Assembly (NCBI GenBank): GCA_009823395.1
Contig: CM020507.1
Span: 11,398,001-11,462,000 of the forward strand
Origin: Thamnaconus septentrionalis
Lineage: Eukaryota > Chordata > Actinopteri > Tetraodontiformes > Monacanthidae
Reading direction: 5' to 3'
DNA: 64,000 nt
The notes under the pieces: model-generated
Told to the model about the DNA's origin: nothing
The model's input: only the letters and a program-made list of their open reading frames with translations
The model's database searches: none
Made by a program: the position numbers and the translations under genes
In this document: positions 9,252 through 23,700 of the stretch, one piece after another
How positions within the stretch are numbered: the stretch's first letter is position 1
Layout: the number at the start of each line of letters is the position of its first letter

Positions 9252-12200
9252 CTGGAGGGGGAGGAGGAAGAACCGGGAGACAGCAGGTCAGCGGGTCACA
9301 GGCTCGGCTGAGGAAGAGCAGGTTCTGGAGACGAAGGGAGCGCTTGTTTTGACGTTCGCTCGGGACGAGCAACGAGCAACTTTTTGACTCGCCGTCCGGC
9401 CGTCTGTGTTTACTCGAATGTGTCCAAACTCTTGTCTGCGTGTGCACGGAAGCTTTTCTTCCACACTTTCAGACAACCTGTGTTTTTCCTTCCATCCCTC
9501 TATTATCCCAGCTATCACTGTCACAGAAATGATATTAATAGTAAGTAAGTCATAAAATAGCTTTATTTCATCTTTAGTGTTTTAAGAGTCATTTCAATAA
9601 ACAGCTAAAGTCTGTGGAGCTTTAAAAACACGTATTTTGTTGGAACTTCTTTTCTACATATGCCATGATATATTTTTTCCTCCTATGAGGTGTGATACCA
9701 AAACACTCCATCCATCTGCTCCTGACCCGCTGTCAAATTTAAGAACCTATTGTGGCCCACCAGTCAAAACTTTGCTTACCCCTGGACTAGCAACTACAGA
9801 CTAGGGACCAGAAACTAGAGACTACAGACTAGAGACCAGGGACTACAGACTACACACTAAAGACAAGAGAGAAGAGGCAAGGGACTAGAGACTAGGGAAT
9901 AGAGACTAGGAAATAGAGGCTAGAGACTAGGGACTAGAGACTAGGGACTAGAGATTTAAGACTAGAGACTCCAGACAAGAGACAAGGGACTAGAGGCTAG
10001 AGACTATAGACTAGGGCGTAGAGATTTAAGACTAGAGACTACAGACTAGGGACTAGAGGCTAGAGAGTATAGACTAGGGACTAGAGACTTGGGGCTAGGG
10101 ACTAGAGGCTAGAGAGTATAGACTAGGGACTAGAGACTTGGGGCTAGGGACTAGAGGCTAGAGACTAGGGACTAGAGATGGGGGACTAGAGGCTATAGAC
10201 TATATACTAGGGACTAGAGGCTATGGACTAGAGATTTAAGACTAGATACTAGGGACTAGAGACTAGGGACCAGAGACTAGGGACTAGAGGCTATAGACTA
10301 GAGACTAGGGACCAGAGACTAGGGACTAGAGGCTATAGACTAGAGATTTAAGACTAGAGACTAGGGACTAGAGACTACAGATAAGTGACTAGAGACCAGA
10401 GACAAGTGACTATGGACTATAGACAAGAAACTAGAGACACTCTCTCACCCTGTGACGGAAGGCTGGAGCCCGCCACGACGAAGCGGGTCAAGGTGACGGC
10501 TCCGGCGGCACCGCACTCCAGCGGGATGGGGAAGAGGCGGAAGTGACTGAGCATGTCCATGACGGAGGGGAAGCGCAGGTGCTGGACGCGGCACTGACCC
10601 CAGTCGGTCAGCGAGAGACGCAGGTGCTGCGGGGACACAAAGACAGGAGGGAGGGCGTGAGGCGGCTGAGAGGACAGCGCCCCCTGCCTGTGAAGCTACC
10701 ATGCAGGCTCAGACCTGACCCCACCCACCTTAGCTCTCCCCTGGTAGTTGAAGGTGAGGACGTAGTCCCCGCGGCGGGTCTCGCTCTGCCGCACCAGGAA
10801 GACTCCATGTCCTTCGGGCCCAGAGCTCTGCACCAGGTATGCTGCCTTCATCCTGGAGATGGGCCCGTGGAACCATGGGTAGGAGAAGAGGAAGTGGTCG
10901 CTTTTCTGGAGGACCTGTTCCGGCAGGGGGAAAGTGACAGGGTCTGGAGGGACAAACAGAATCCACTTTAATAACGTTTTAAGAGACATCACAGCTTCAC
11001 AAATCATGTTGGGATGTGTCTGATTAAAACGGTAGAGAATGACGATATCTCGTTGAGAGCACTGGACTCTTCACTCACTTTGACTTCCTAGCTCTGAGCT
11101 CGCTCTGTGATTGGCCGGCGCAGAAGTGTCCGAGGGGGAGGGGAGAGGCTCCAGATCCACACTGCCTGACCTGGGAGATAAAAACACATTCGCATGTGTG
11201 TTAATCACGATGGAGACTCACGCATTTCAACATAACATACAGCACACTGTCCCGTCCAGCAGCCGCGGTTCAGAAACGCACATTTTCTTCTGTTTTGCAG
11301 CAGCTTCCTGGCGGGGAGGTACAATCTTACCGCAATGCTGGAGTCAGATTTGTCACGTCTCTGCTCAGCACGGCGAGCAGAGCGGAGACGCAGGAGTTTG
11401 AGGACGAAGCGAATTGTTCCAAATTTGCAGTGTGACCTGCAGAACACGAGGAACTGGCAGCGCACACTGACGGGGATATTTTTGGACTGGTGTCGGAGAC
11501 AAATGATGAGGGAATGAAAACACTCCAGGGAAAATCTTTGCAGAACACATGTGTTGAGAAAATAGTCCTTTCAAAATCGCACTTCAAGGAGCCCATTGCA
11601 TTTTTTTAATGTACGTTTGGATTTATACACTATCACAATAATATAACATTGACCAGAGGGGCCGCCTGTATTGTTATGCTGGTGAAGACCACCTGTGAAA
11701 AAAGGGCAAGTAAAATGGCTGTGGAATTCCCTTTTACCAAATCACACTCTGAACAGCTGGCACACGGGTTCCCAGAGGAGAGCGGGCTTCTCTTCCGCCA
11801 CGGCAGAGAGAGGAAACAGTTTTCAGGCTGTGGGAGGTGAGACTTGCTGGGAAACACGGTTTCATGGCATGAAAAGAGCCCTAAGTCAGCGAGCACTGGC
11901 AGGAAGTCAGGCTGGTTTAGCAGTTCAGGTGTGAACTAAGGCTTACTGTTCCTACACTGCACTGCACACAAACTGAGGGCACACAGTGTGTGAGTGTGTG
12001 GGATTTTTTTTTTTTTTTTTTGGGGGGGGGTGGTTGGGGGGGTTGGGGGGGGGGTCATACATAAATGAGAAGGGGAAGGTTAAAGAGGGAAGCAGGACAA
12101 GAATCTTGCTGACTTCAGTTTGTGACTTTCTGAATAACAGGAAGACCCGAGTCCATTTCTCCTCAAGCTGACACACACACACACAAGCATGCGCACGCAC

Positions 12201-14830
12201 GCACACACACGCACACACACACACACACACACATATATACATATACGTATACATAATTTAGTTTATAACATCAATTACTTTGAAATGATTGAGAAACGTC
12301 ACGGCAGACTGTGAGCTTCATCTCAAAGGTTCAGTGTAAATATTGACAGCGGTGACCAGTTTGCAATTTTGCAAACACATACCTCCACACAAGTAAACAT
12401 CCAGAGCAAACAGTGAAAAGAGGAGAAGTCCACGTGTTAAATATTTCCCCTCAGGATACCAAGGGAAAAAATCTGCACGAGAGGAGTCGAATGATCATAT
12501 CGTGTGTGTGTGTGTGTGTGTGACCTTGCCGTCTCTTACATGCCCACTTAAATCAATGATTTAATGATTCCAATACCTTTGCTTATAAAAGCATTTATTT
12601 ATTTTAAAGGAGTACTTAGGAGTGGGTTCATGGTTCATGGTATTAGGATGCATTTACTCTGAAAAATTTCTCACCTGTTGCTGACACATTCCTTTATCTC
12701 CGTGGTCCAGGAGCTGACCTGCTGGTCATTGTCTGTTTCGAATATCAGACTACCTCGATTAACCTGCAAAGACAGACACAATCTCAGCCCTCACATCATT
12801 GCCAAACTTAATGAACAGTACACGGACCTGTAAAGCGATAAGCATCTCAAATGTTTTTAGTAAGCTTCATGACCAGTTGGTAAAAGACGTGAGAGCATCA
12901 CTGAGGACACTTGTATACACAGTGTTTGACATTTCCATCAGAAAGTGAAGAAGGCTGATCTTATAACCCCTAAAGTGACTTTTGCAGAAAAGTCTTGTGT
13001 GAGTCGTAGCTCTGGCAGACTGTGACAAAGAGAAAAGCAGTGATCAGTTCCAATCTGCTGCAGTTGTGGCCCAATTATAATAATATAATGTGTCAATATA
13101 CATACTACTCTGAAAAGCTCAGCAAACACGCTGAACCAAATCAACCTTGCCGCTGTTTCCTCCCTATCAGCCAACCTCACAGGTCAACTTCAATCTCGAA
13201 GCTCAATGACACTTCCAGGTTGTGAACCTGGTTTGTCGGTAGGTGGAGCTTCCCGACCATAAACATCGTCTTCCCCCAAACCCCCGGTACCTTTAAAACA
13301 AACGTGTTGATGTTGTCGGGCATCTCTAGACGGTTGCAGCGACGAACTTCTTGGATATCTGAGCACAGAGTGGTCATCTTGGGACTTGAGGCCTAAAAAA
13401 GGTGACAAAAACCAACCAAGACAAAACATTTAATAGGCGTGAAAGTCGGAAAAATTGAATGGACATCAAATGGTGGTGACAAAGATAAATCAAATAAACT
13501 GTGAGGCAGAAGAAGCAAACAAAGAAGTTCTAATCTACTCCATCTTTCAAAGTGTTTGCTTTTCTAAGTGAAATGAATGTACTTGTATGCATCTGCGTGT
13601 GTGTGTGTGTGTGTGTGTGGGGAATGAATGGCGGGTCACGTTTCTATGGCTACATGCATGTGTGAGCGTGAGCCCTTACAGCCACCGGGACAAAAGGCTC
13701 TTTTTTTTCACTCAACGAAAAGTAAACAGTGTACAGAGGAGCATGATGGGAGTTCTCCCGGGGCTCTGCGGTCGACTCCACCAGCACAAATTCAGAGACG
13801 TTCGGGGGCCTCTCAGTGTCCAAGGAACACAGGATGGAATCTTATTGCACCCGGAAACTTTTACACACGTTATAGAAGCTGGAAAAGCAGCAGGATGTCA
13901 GTGAGAGAAAAAGCTCCTCGCTGCAACGGCAAATCCTGCAGGTGGTTGACGGATCAACGCGTCCCATGTTGCTCGGATGAGGCTTTAGTGAAATAATCGG
14001 GGCTCTTTCCTGAAGCTGAGCAGCGTCTGCAGATCAGACATAAACTCATACATATGGCGTACGGCCCGTCACACTGTCGATTGATTCAGTGACTAATCTA
14101 GGAGAGGTACTGTGGCCCTTTGTGACATCACAAATCAGTGTTTTGGTACAGTGATCTCTAAAGTTTTCCTCTTTAATCCAGCCAGACACGTAACTCGTGC
14201 CTACAACTCATTTGCGCTGTTTAGTAGGTGAGCATGCAGTGAAGTACTTTTCTTTGTAAATCAGTTGTGCTCACTCAAATGAGGTTATTGTATGTTTGAG
14301 TTCAAATCTTTTCTCAAGGCAATAAAAGATCGACACACTCAGCAACGCCAATGCAGCTAATCTCCTTGGACACGTGCGCTAGCGCAACGCTGCCTTTTCT
14401 TCACCGTGGCGAGATTGAAATAATAGGTTCGGGAAAGGGAATTTTTACAAACCGCAATCCCGCCCTGAAAGGAAACACCTCAGTTAACAAGCAGCTGATG
14501 CAAATTACATGTAGCTTAAAGGAACATCAAACATATTGGACCGACACATGCAGAACAAAGGGAGAGGGAGGGTGGGTGTGAACGTAGTCAGCGTGTGTGT
14601 GTGTGTGTGAGTGAGTGAGTGGGGTGGTTGGCGAGAGGGAGGGGGGTGAGGGTGGGTGGAGCGGCGAGAGGAAGTGGACCAGACAGTGAAAAACACGGTG
14701 CAGGGTGGGAGAGAGGGAGGAATGAGGAGCGGGAGAAGAAAGAGCGGCTGAGACTGATTCCAGGGCTTTGTGCACTGGATGAGTCTGAGCCCCTGCGACA
14801 GTGGCTGAGCTGGAGGAATTTCTGCATTAA

Positions 14831-14864
<34 letters not shown>

Positions 14865-16281
14865 GTGCATGCACGCGCACAGCCAAATAATAAAATGGTG
14901 AACCCCTCCCCCGACCCCCCCACAGCCGACACAGATCCAGCCAGTGATGTGAATGAACCTCGTCGACTCCGCGTCCGTCTGAGTCTAATACGGCCGAGAT
15001 CAGCGGGAGGTGACTCATCCAGACACAACTGAGTCAGTCAGTGAGTGAGAAACCTACTAAACTTGAACTTTTGCCGAATTGCTGTCACAGCCGAATTCAG
15101 TTCCCGGTGACTTGAAAGAGCCCTTTTGTTTGAATTCCGGTGAAATGGGCCATGGCGCTCCTTCCCTTGTGGGGTAGAGAGGAGCCTCTCGCCCAGAAGG
15201 AAGGTGTGAACATATAGAAGAGTCAAAACGCTGACAGAGTTCACGTCATGCAAAACAACAGGAAGTGATGCGCAATCTCATTGAGAACCATTATTCCCGC
15301 TCGCAAATCTACATCACTGAATGGTTTGTCCAGACTTCTCATCCATCTGCTTGATTAACGAGCCTGACACTAACGCGTCTCCAACCTGTCGTTGCTCACC
15401 ACGGAAACAAGGAAGGTCCATCCTTTATCTCTTTTGTTTGACTCTTCTTTACCGCAAGTGTGTACTAACTAAACCCCACAATTCTGTGAAATCAGCACTG
15501 TGTGATGTCACAGAGGGCAAGTCAGAGAATTAGTCCCATATTCTGTGAATGCCTCCATGCCAACTTGTTTTTTTATGAACTTAGAAACACATGGAAATAG
15601 GGATGCAAATTATCGATTCATTCATTAATCATTAGTTGATTGACCTCATCGATTGATTAACAATTAATTGATAAGCGGCAATTTTTCCCGACAACCTAAA
15701 TTTCACAATGAAAAATGTGTAAGGAACACATTATCTAACCCTTAAATAATGTTGAGGGTCCAATGTGACCCATTTTTAGAGAGAACAGTGAAAACACCAT
15801 AAACACCATAAACATTTATCCTCACATTTCAACTTTTTTTCGACTAATTTAATTTAATCGATTAAATTCTTAATGGACGATTCATCGATAATCGATTGTT
15901 AACATCCCTACATGGAAAGTACACAGCGACACTACGACTACCACATAAAGTTACAAATTTGTTCATCAACACTAGTTGGATAAGTTAGATTAAAAAGAAA
16001 CCCTCACACCCACAACCTTCGAAGTCCACATCAATTGCTAGATTAGTGTGAGAGTGTCCATCAGCACTGTCCATCTTTCTCAAAAGTGTGAATACTTAGA
16101 AAGAGATATTTGACACCCAGAATAATAGCACAGGATGCATGACAGCTAATGAGATCCGGCGCTGTGTGGGTGAGCACATGAGCCCCTAGTGACTCATTGT
16201 AGGTATTTATTGTGAGAATGTGAATGAGTTTCTGACTAAGAGCGTGTTGGAGGAACCATATGCTTCGGTGAAGACACACTT

Positions 16282-16338
<57 letters not shown>

Positions 16339-17053
16339 CGCGTGCACACACACACAGAGCGGGAGAAAAAAAACAGGCAGCAGATGTCTGACTGATTGAG
16401 CAACAACATAACAGGAGTGTGAATCAACCCCATCAGGGGAACAAGTTCAAACTCACAGCCCATTTCCTATTACTGCACACTGTTGTCTGTCAAGTCCCTG
16501 GAGAGGACGGACGCACATGCACACACGCAGATGATTTTCTAAACTTCTTCATAATTACTTACTTAAACAGTGTCCAGCGTTGGTAAGATTAAAACCAACA
16601 TGTTTCCCAGGCAGAGGAAGAACTAAGAGCGGCAAAAAAAAAGACGAAGGGCTCCAGGAAGGTCTAATTGACTGCGAGGAAAGGCAAAACACAACTAAAG
16701 AGAGCAGGAAACAGCTACAAAGAGAGAAAAAAAATCCACAAAGGAATAAATAAAAGTGAAAAACGCTGCAGAGACATTTCAACAAGACCTAAAATGGGAG
16801 GCATAATGAGCATATGAAGACAATGTGTCATTTACACTAAATAACAGGGGGTGGATAATGACTAAATAAGCTATAAAAAAAAAAAAACATGACCGCAAAG
16901 AGACACCGATTTTTGAGAAAAAAAAGAAAAGAAAAAAGACACAACACAGCCAGGACAGATGAAAAACAACCACAAAAGACTGAAAATTCTTCCATTTCCC
17001 CATTTGGGCTCTTGTTATGTCTCTATTCCTTTGGGCCATGGTCTCAGGAGCAA

Positions 17054-17094
<41 letters not shown>

Positions 17095-17610
17095 CGCGCG
17101 TGCATGTGCGTGTGTGTGGCCACATACTGTAAAAGATTATTTGTTAAGTCACTCGACTGGAGAATTAATTCCTCGTTACAGAAACCACAGGAAACAAACC
17201 GCTACTTTTAAATCTTTCCTTACACAAAATAAAGAAAAAAAAAACAAGCAAGAAAAATAAGAAAAGCAACAACAAAAGACAAATGCAACTCCAGCCGCAG
17301 TGAGTGTCTCCACGCACAGCGAAACCCTTCAGCTGAACTCATCCTGCAGCTGTGAAAACAGGCAAGAGTAAACTAAGGCCACTGCATGATCATAGTCTCA
17401 TTGTGTAAATAGTGAAGTGAGCCAGGCAATATTTCAAAATGTAATGCCTGGTTAAAATACAGCAAGAATTTCTCATAACAAAGTGAGCACATTTTGTGTG
17501 TCTGTCAGCTGAAAAACCTGCTTAAATGGCTCTTAATGCATGTTAATGTTTTTTTATTAATGTCTATTTGTTTTTAACTGGCACACAAATCACATGACAA
17601 TAATGAAATC

Positions 17611-17708
<98 letters not shown>

Positions 17709-20700
17709 GTATATATTTTTTGCATACATTTTTCTCAAGGTGCAATAAAGTCTTATTTATTGTCAGTATGTAGATAGCTGTAAATTCAACTGTCCATAAG
17801 ATGTAAATATCTTCGTTTTTCTATTCTGTTTATAGCTCCAAATATTTAATTTTTATTTTTTATTGCCTTATTTCTTTTACAAATATATTTCTCGATCTTT
17901 TTGTACTATACAGTTTTGCTGTTGTAATTATGCAAATTTCCCTACTGTGGCATCAATAAAGGTCTTCTTCTTCTTCTATATACATAGAATACTATATGTA
18001 GCAAGTCGAGACGACACACAGGAGCAGATGATCGGCTGAGCTTTACAGAGAAAGTTCATGTCCCCGATGATGTTTCACGTTTGCATAAGACCCGACCACA
18101 CCACCTCTGCCGTTTGATTATGAAAAGCAGAGATCACAATGGAAGATTATGCACCGAAAATTAGCGGCCCGACCGCTTCTGGAGAAGAGCGCGAGGCCAC
18201 ACGCCTGCTGTGTGTGTTGTCTTCCAGCCTCCTGTTGACTGGCGGCATTCATGTGAAGCCATGTGAATCTCCACTTCCTCCCTCCCCGTGGAACCGTTGG
18301 CCTCCTGACACTGTCAATAAACACCAGGCAGCGGCAGGAACCGCTTGATGCTCGCAACATGGCCTGGGACAAAGGTGGCCCGCATGGTAACATACAGGAA
18401 ATAACAATGCAGCGGACACAGTTGGAGGCAGTAGCGCAATGATGAGTTCCAATCTGAAAATGGGATAAAAAACAAGAAAGGAAAATTTCCGAGCTCAGCA
18501 TTTCAAATAAGATGATTTAAAGCACGCCTGCCTTTTTGCTACCACATAGAAATGTTCAAATGTTAGTTCTAAAAAACAAAATTGCCAATTTGTGAAATTT
18601 AAAATTTGACAGATGAAATGATGTGTGTGATGAACAGATCGCAGCCACGGTCTGTGCCAAACATGAAAGTGAAGACAGTGCAGCCCGTCTCAGTAATTTC
18701 ACCCGTGTGTTACTACAGTTTTGACTCCAACTGTTTCAGAAGTGATTGAAATTCAGGTTTCACTGAAACCAAAGACACACACACACACACCCCTGTGATG
18801 TGAAGCAGATACGCAATGGCGATAAAATCGATAATATTGCCTCACATTTTTTGATGTCAACATTTGCCAGTAAACCAGATTAGTTTGAGCCAAAAAAAAA
18901 AAATTCATGCAAAAATGTTGTTTCATGGCCCGTGACTGATGCTTCTGCAACCACCAGAAGACCTCACCTGCACCCGTGGCCGTCACACATGCACTGCTTT
19001 CTCTATGTTTATGTGCCTTCCAACTGAATGTTCAATGGACCGAACAAACTTGAGTCTTGACGTCATATTAATCAACAGATGGATAATCTCAAATGGACAA
19101 GTACAAACAAAATGGTATTAAAAAAGTCTGCCAGTCAAGGATTCGATTGTAATTGGAACAACTAGTGACAATATTCATGTCATTTTTATATTATAAATAT
19201 ATATATTTTATAATATTTGAGCCTGAAACATGCTTGAGATATTTGGCATGTCTCACATTATAAATGAAGCACTTGAAATGTGCTCTCTAGCACCACCTAG
19301 ATCAGGCATGGGCAAATTGCGGCTGGGGGGGCCATGTGCGGCCCGTTATGCTTTTTAATCCGGCCCGCTGAATTTGAAGAAATTATATTAATAGTAAGTA
19401 AGTCATAAAATAGCTGTATTTCATACATTTTTCAGTGTTTTTTAGGAGCAGTTTCAATAAAGTTATAAACACCATGGGGCTTCAAAAACATTAAAGCACA
19501 TGTTTTCTGCATATCCCATGATAGATTTTTTTTCTCCCATGAGGTTTGTCACCAAAACACTCCATCCATCTGCTCCTGCTCCTCCGCCTCCAACCTAGAT
19601 ACACTGAAATGTCCACTACCACCAGGAGGACACGCCTGGAATCCAAACTGATCTTCCTAATGAGCCATCCTGGTCGCACCATGAGCTGCACTGATGAACC
19701 GATCATCAACAAACTCCACGGACCTTCAGTGACGCTGCATGAGTATGCAAACAAAACAGCTGTACTCACACGTACTGTATGTACGCATAATATATATAGC
19801 ATTTTACTTCAAACACATGAGGGCATCTCAGAGGGCACCGCTTTAAAATCAAGAAAAACCAAACATGCTTTGCAGAGAAAGACCAAAAAGAAGGGAGCTG
19901 AGTGTAGAAATATTCATAAATCACAGAGTGAAAAATATTCTGTTCTTTTCACATCTGCAGGAAACCTCAGCAGGGAAGCATCTTGCAATTGCTGATTAAG
20001 CTGGATGTTCGATGCTGATTTAAAAAGTTATTTTATCCTTTGTTTAAACAGGTCGATCCCGTTGGGCCACAAAGAGCTCTTTTCCAAGGCAAGTCCGGCC
20101 AAGACCGCAGCTTAAAAAAAACCCGAGTTGCAACAGGCAACACAGAAATCACGCAATCGTGAAAGACGGGAAATAAATGCTTATCAGGAGCACCGACACG
20201 AGGTCGAAGGACTGCGTTAAATCAAGAGCCGAGCGAGTTCTGAGTTCTGAGTCTTGGCTGAATGAAAGAATGCTCTCCAAGTTCGGAGGCAGCTTTGGGA
20301 ACATTTAGCAGGTGGGAGCGTAAACATTAAGTACTGTGGGTTCTAGAAATACAATCACTCAAATGTTGAGGGAGACGGCCTAGGATGGCTTTGTATATAA
20401 AGTTTTAGGATGTCTTGTTTAACGCAGAGAGCCGTTGTCATCTTTTTCAGACGTATAAAAAGCATCTTATGGGCGTCTCTCATTACTGGGCAGTTTCTTC
20501 CCCCAGGCTGCTGCTCTGATGAACTCTCATCATTCATAGAGACTCACCTGTTTATAGTGTTTATACTGCACTACATTTTCAATGACCATGCTCTACCTCG
20601 CACTGCCGCTGCATTATCATTTTTTATACAATGTATATTTGTATATATTTTTGATTCTACCAGTGAGTTTCACATTTTGTTTACTGTATTTTTGTTAGTT

Positions 20701-23700
20701 ATTCAAATCTACGTACAGAGAACGGAGACAAACCGCAGTCAAATTCTCTGCTTTGCACGCACAGACTTGGCCAATAAAGCTGATTCTGATTCTGATTCTG
20801 ATTCTGATTCTGATTCTGATCAGGAAACGGATCAGGTCGGATCTTTATTGAGATTGAATTTTTTCGTCTGTTCCTGAGCCGGCCTGTCAAACTGCTGTCC
20901 GTACCGCGATGCGTCCGAGCAACAACAAGTTTTTCAAATGAAATCCGCCACTAAATGTGGAGCTCACAGGGAAACATCGACGACGCCGTCGTTAAATCGT
21001 AAATCTTTTCATTTGTTCTCGGAGGGACGGTCCACGTGTTTGTACCGTCTCTTCATCAAACACGTTTCATGAAAAACAAAAAAAAAGTATTTAATTCATT
21101 CTGTGCCGTGAACCAAAGGAGGAAAGCCTCCGACAGCCGCAGGGCAGCTGCGTCGGTGGCCCTGCACGGGTGGGTGGAGACGAGGCAGCCCTGAGATGAT
21201 CGCACTTACAAATCACCTTTATCTGTGGTATCGAAGAGGATGTGTGCAGCGGGCACGCGGACGCGAGCACTCACGCACACACAAGCGCACCAGAGGCGTC
21301 AGTGAAACCAGCAGTGACAGAGAGGTGCGTGTTCTAGGAACGCTGTGTGTGTGTGTGTGTGTGAGAGAGAGACGCAGCTTTCCAGAGTCAGCCCGTTCAC
21401 TGTCCTCTTTGCACACCTCTTCTCAGAAACACTGATATAGCGCGAGGTAAACACGCACCAGTTGAGACGGCGCACTCCACATTCAGAGAACTGAGCGCAA
21501 TTCCCTGTAAGTGAATCAGCTGTGGTTTTCGCGCGAGTGAGCGCGCGCGCACAACAGAGAAGAGCGAAGAGAGAGAGAGACGACTTGGACGGCCTGACAG
21601 AGCAGAAAAAAAGAAAGAGAAGAGACAAAATGTGACACTCAGAGTTTCTTCACAAAACTCTTAAATCAAACTCGTAATAAAACTTTAGCACTGTGATTGA
21701 TGACAGGTGAGTTTCTGACTAACTGCAACCAGACAGCAAGGCCCTGTGAAATCAATTTGACTTTTTTTTAATTCTATTTTAATTAATCCCGAATGACCCC
21801 CCCACCCCCCACCACCCCCACCTGTTCATTTAAAAAAAACAAAAAAACAAAGGAAATGATTGTAATTATTGCTCTGCAGCTTTTATACCAGTTTCACCTT
21901 GAGAGAGTTTGTGCAGCAAGATGTTCGTGACTGATGAGAAACTTGGGCGCACCCGTTGACGTATGCTCATGTTTCTAATCAACATGCAGGTTATGATGAC
22001 AGAATTAGTAAAACGTTACATCACCCAACACAGAAGACGTCAGAGGCTCAAGACAACTTTTTCACTCTGGTTGCACTGCTGTAAAAATGTCCTCAGTTGC
22101 TTTGTTCAATGATAGTCAGTGTTGAATTCAATAATCAACTCAACGCTGACGGATGGCTGTCATCTACTTTTTGGAAAGCAGTGGGACTTACTCTGTTCAA
22201 CTTAACTATGACACAAAAACAAGAACCTATGTTTACTTACTGGTCCATTAAGGACCGTAACAAAATAGCAAAATAGCTTCTGAAATTATTGGGACTAATA
22301 GTTACAGATCTCTAGGAAAATCTATGATACTACAGACGCCATGATAACCACCACGTTTGGATTCAGAGTTAAAGTTTGGTTCAAGGACTTGCAGCAGTCA
22401 CAAGAGCTGAGATAAGCAATGCTTTGTTTAGTAGTTTGCTTCTCAATGAAAAAAATAATGGAGGGACGACAACAACAAAAAGCCCTCTGTCTTAATTCCT
22501 GCAGCACACTTTGCATGTCTATCACATGTTCTCGGCACGGAATGCAAACGCTGACATTGATGAAGCTGAGCCAGTTTGACACGCATGCACAGAATGCATG
22601 CGTGTCAGTTATGGGTGTGTGTGTGTGTGTGTGTGTGTTTCCGTGGTCAGTTAAGGGTGTGTTGTGTCTTCAGTAACTGCACACGTGTTTGTAGGTGGTA
22701 GAAGAAGGAAACCTTCCTTCCTCTGCACGAGGAATCTATTTGATCCTCTATATAAACACATTATTTATGCGGCAAATACTTCTTAACAAAATAATCTATC
22801 CAGATATTAAAATATATATCCATACATCTATATATCCATCAATGGGAAATCAAATTAAAAAATGGACAAAGAAAAGCAAAAGGAAAGGGAAAAAAAAACA
22901 AAAAACTTTCCCCGTCCTTCCTCTTCCCTGCTGTTCCCCCGGTGACACACCATTGTGTCTGAATAACCCTTACAGTGCAGATTTGCCTCCTGATGACTGG
23001 GGTTACTGGTAGCGCTGAGCCACAGGCAGCTTTATGTAGTGAAGGAGATCCAGCCATGATAACATTTTCCACAGAGGGGATGAAGACCATTTGGGATTCA
23101 CATGGGCCAGAGCAAACTCTCAGTGTTTACAGGTCAGGATCATTGGCTTTGCCAGAGCCTATACCACCTCAGTGAAGCCATCATTGATGGCAGCAGCATC
23201 AAAGAATTCCTATTTATTATTTCATTGGGAGCGGAGGGGTTACGAATGATGGAGAGATCTGAGGCGAAAACCAGGATGGAGGCTTTTGCAAGAATCAAGG
23301 ATGCAGATTATCAAATGCAGATGCGTATCGGTTAACGCAGGGTTTATCAGTGCAATGCACAGAGCCTGAGAAAAGGCCCAGTAGGTTGCATTTATAGCCA
23401 TGCATGCATGTATAAAGTCAGAAAAGCACTAAAAGTAATAAATAGCTGATGTATTAAATATTTAATGATAAGCATTTAGTGTGCAGGACCAAGTGGGTAT
23501 TGAAATGGATGGATAGACGATGAGCATTTATATTTATATAAAGGGCAGATCCACTTGTGAGGAGGCTGGCATGCTTACAGTAGCGCAGAACATAATCTGC
23601 AGAGTTTGGAGTCTTTACCCTGACATCACAGCTGGTGTAAGAACAGAGGGATTAACAGGGATTGGCCTTTTCCACAAGTAAGTGGCGGCTGAGGTGGAAA

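Larger units (their letters stand above)
9252..10448 (-). other. sh2b3: sh2b3 last intron
   Basis: This intron is mostly repetitive: a hAT-like fragment (about 9528-9786) lies directly against a GACTAGA-type satellite (9785-10437) that runs to within a dozen bases of the upstream exon's donor. Confidence 0.85.

Noticed and set aside
19546..19995. 149-codon plus-strand open frame
   Set aside because: It begins inside the hAT-like element and has no recognisable homology.
20410..20877. 155-codon plus-strand open frame
   Set aside because: It runs through the LINE-like tail and its TGATTC repeat; the Asp-Ser run is simply the hexamer translated.
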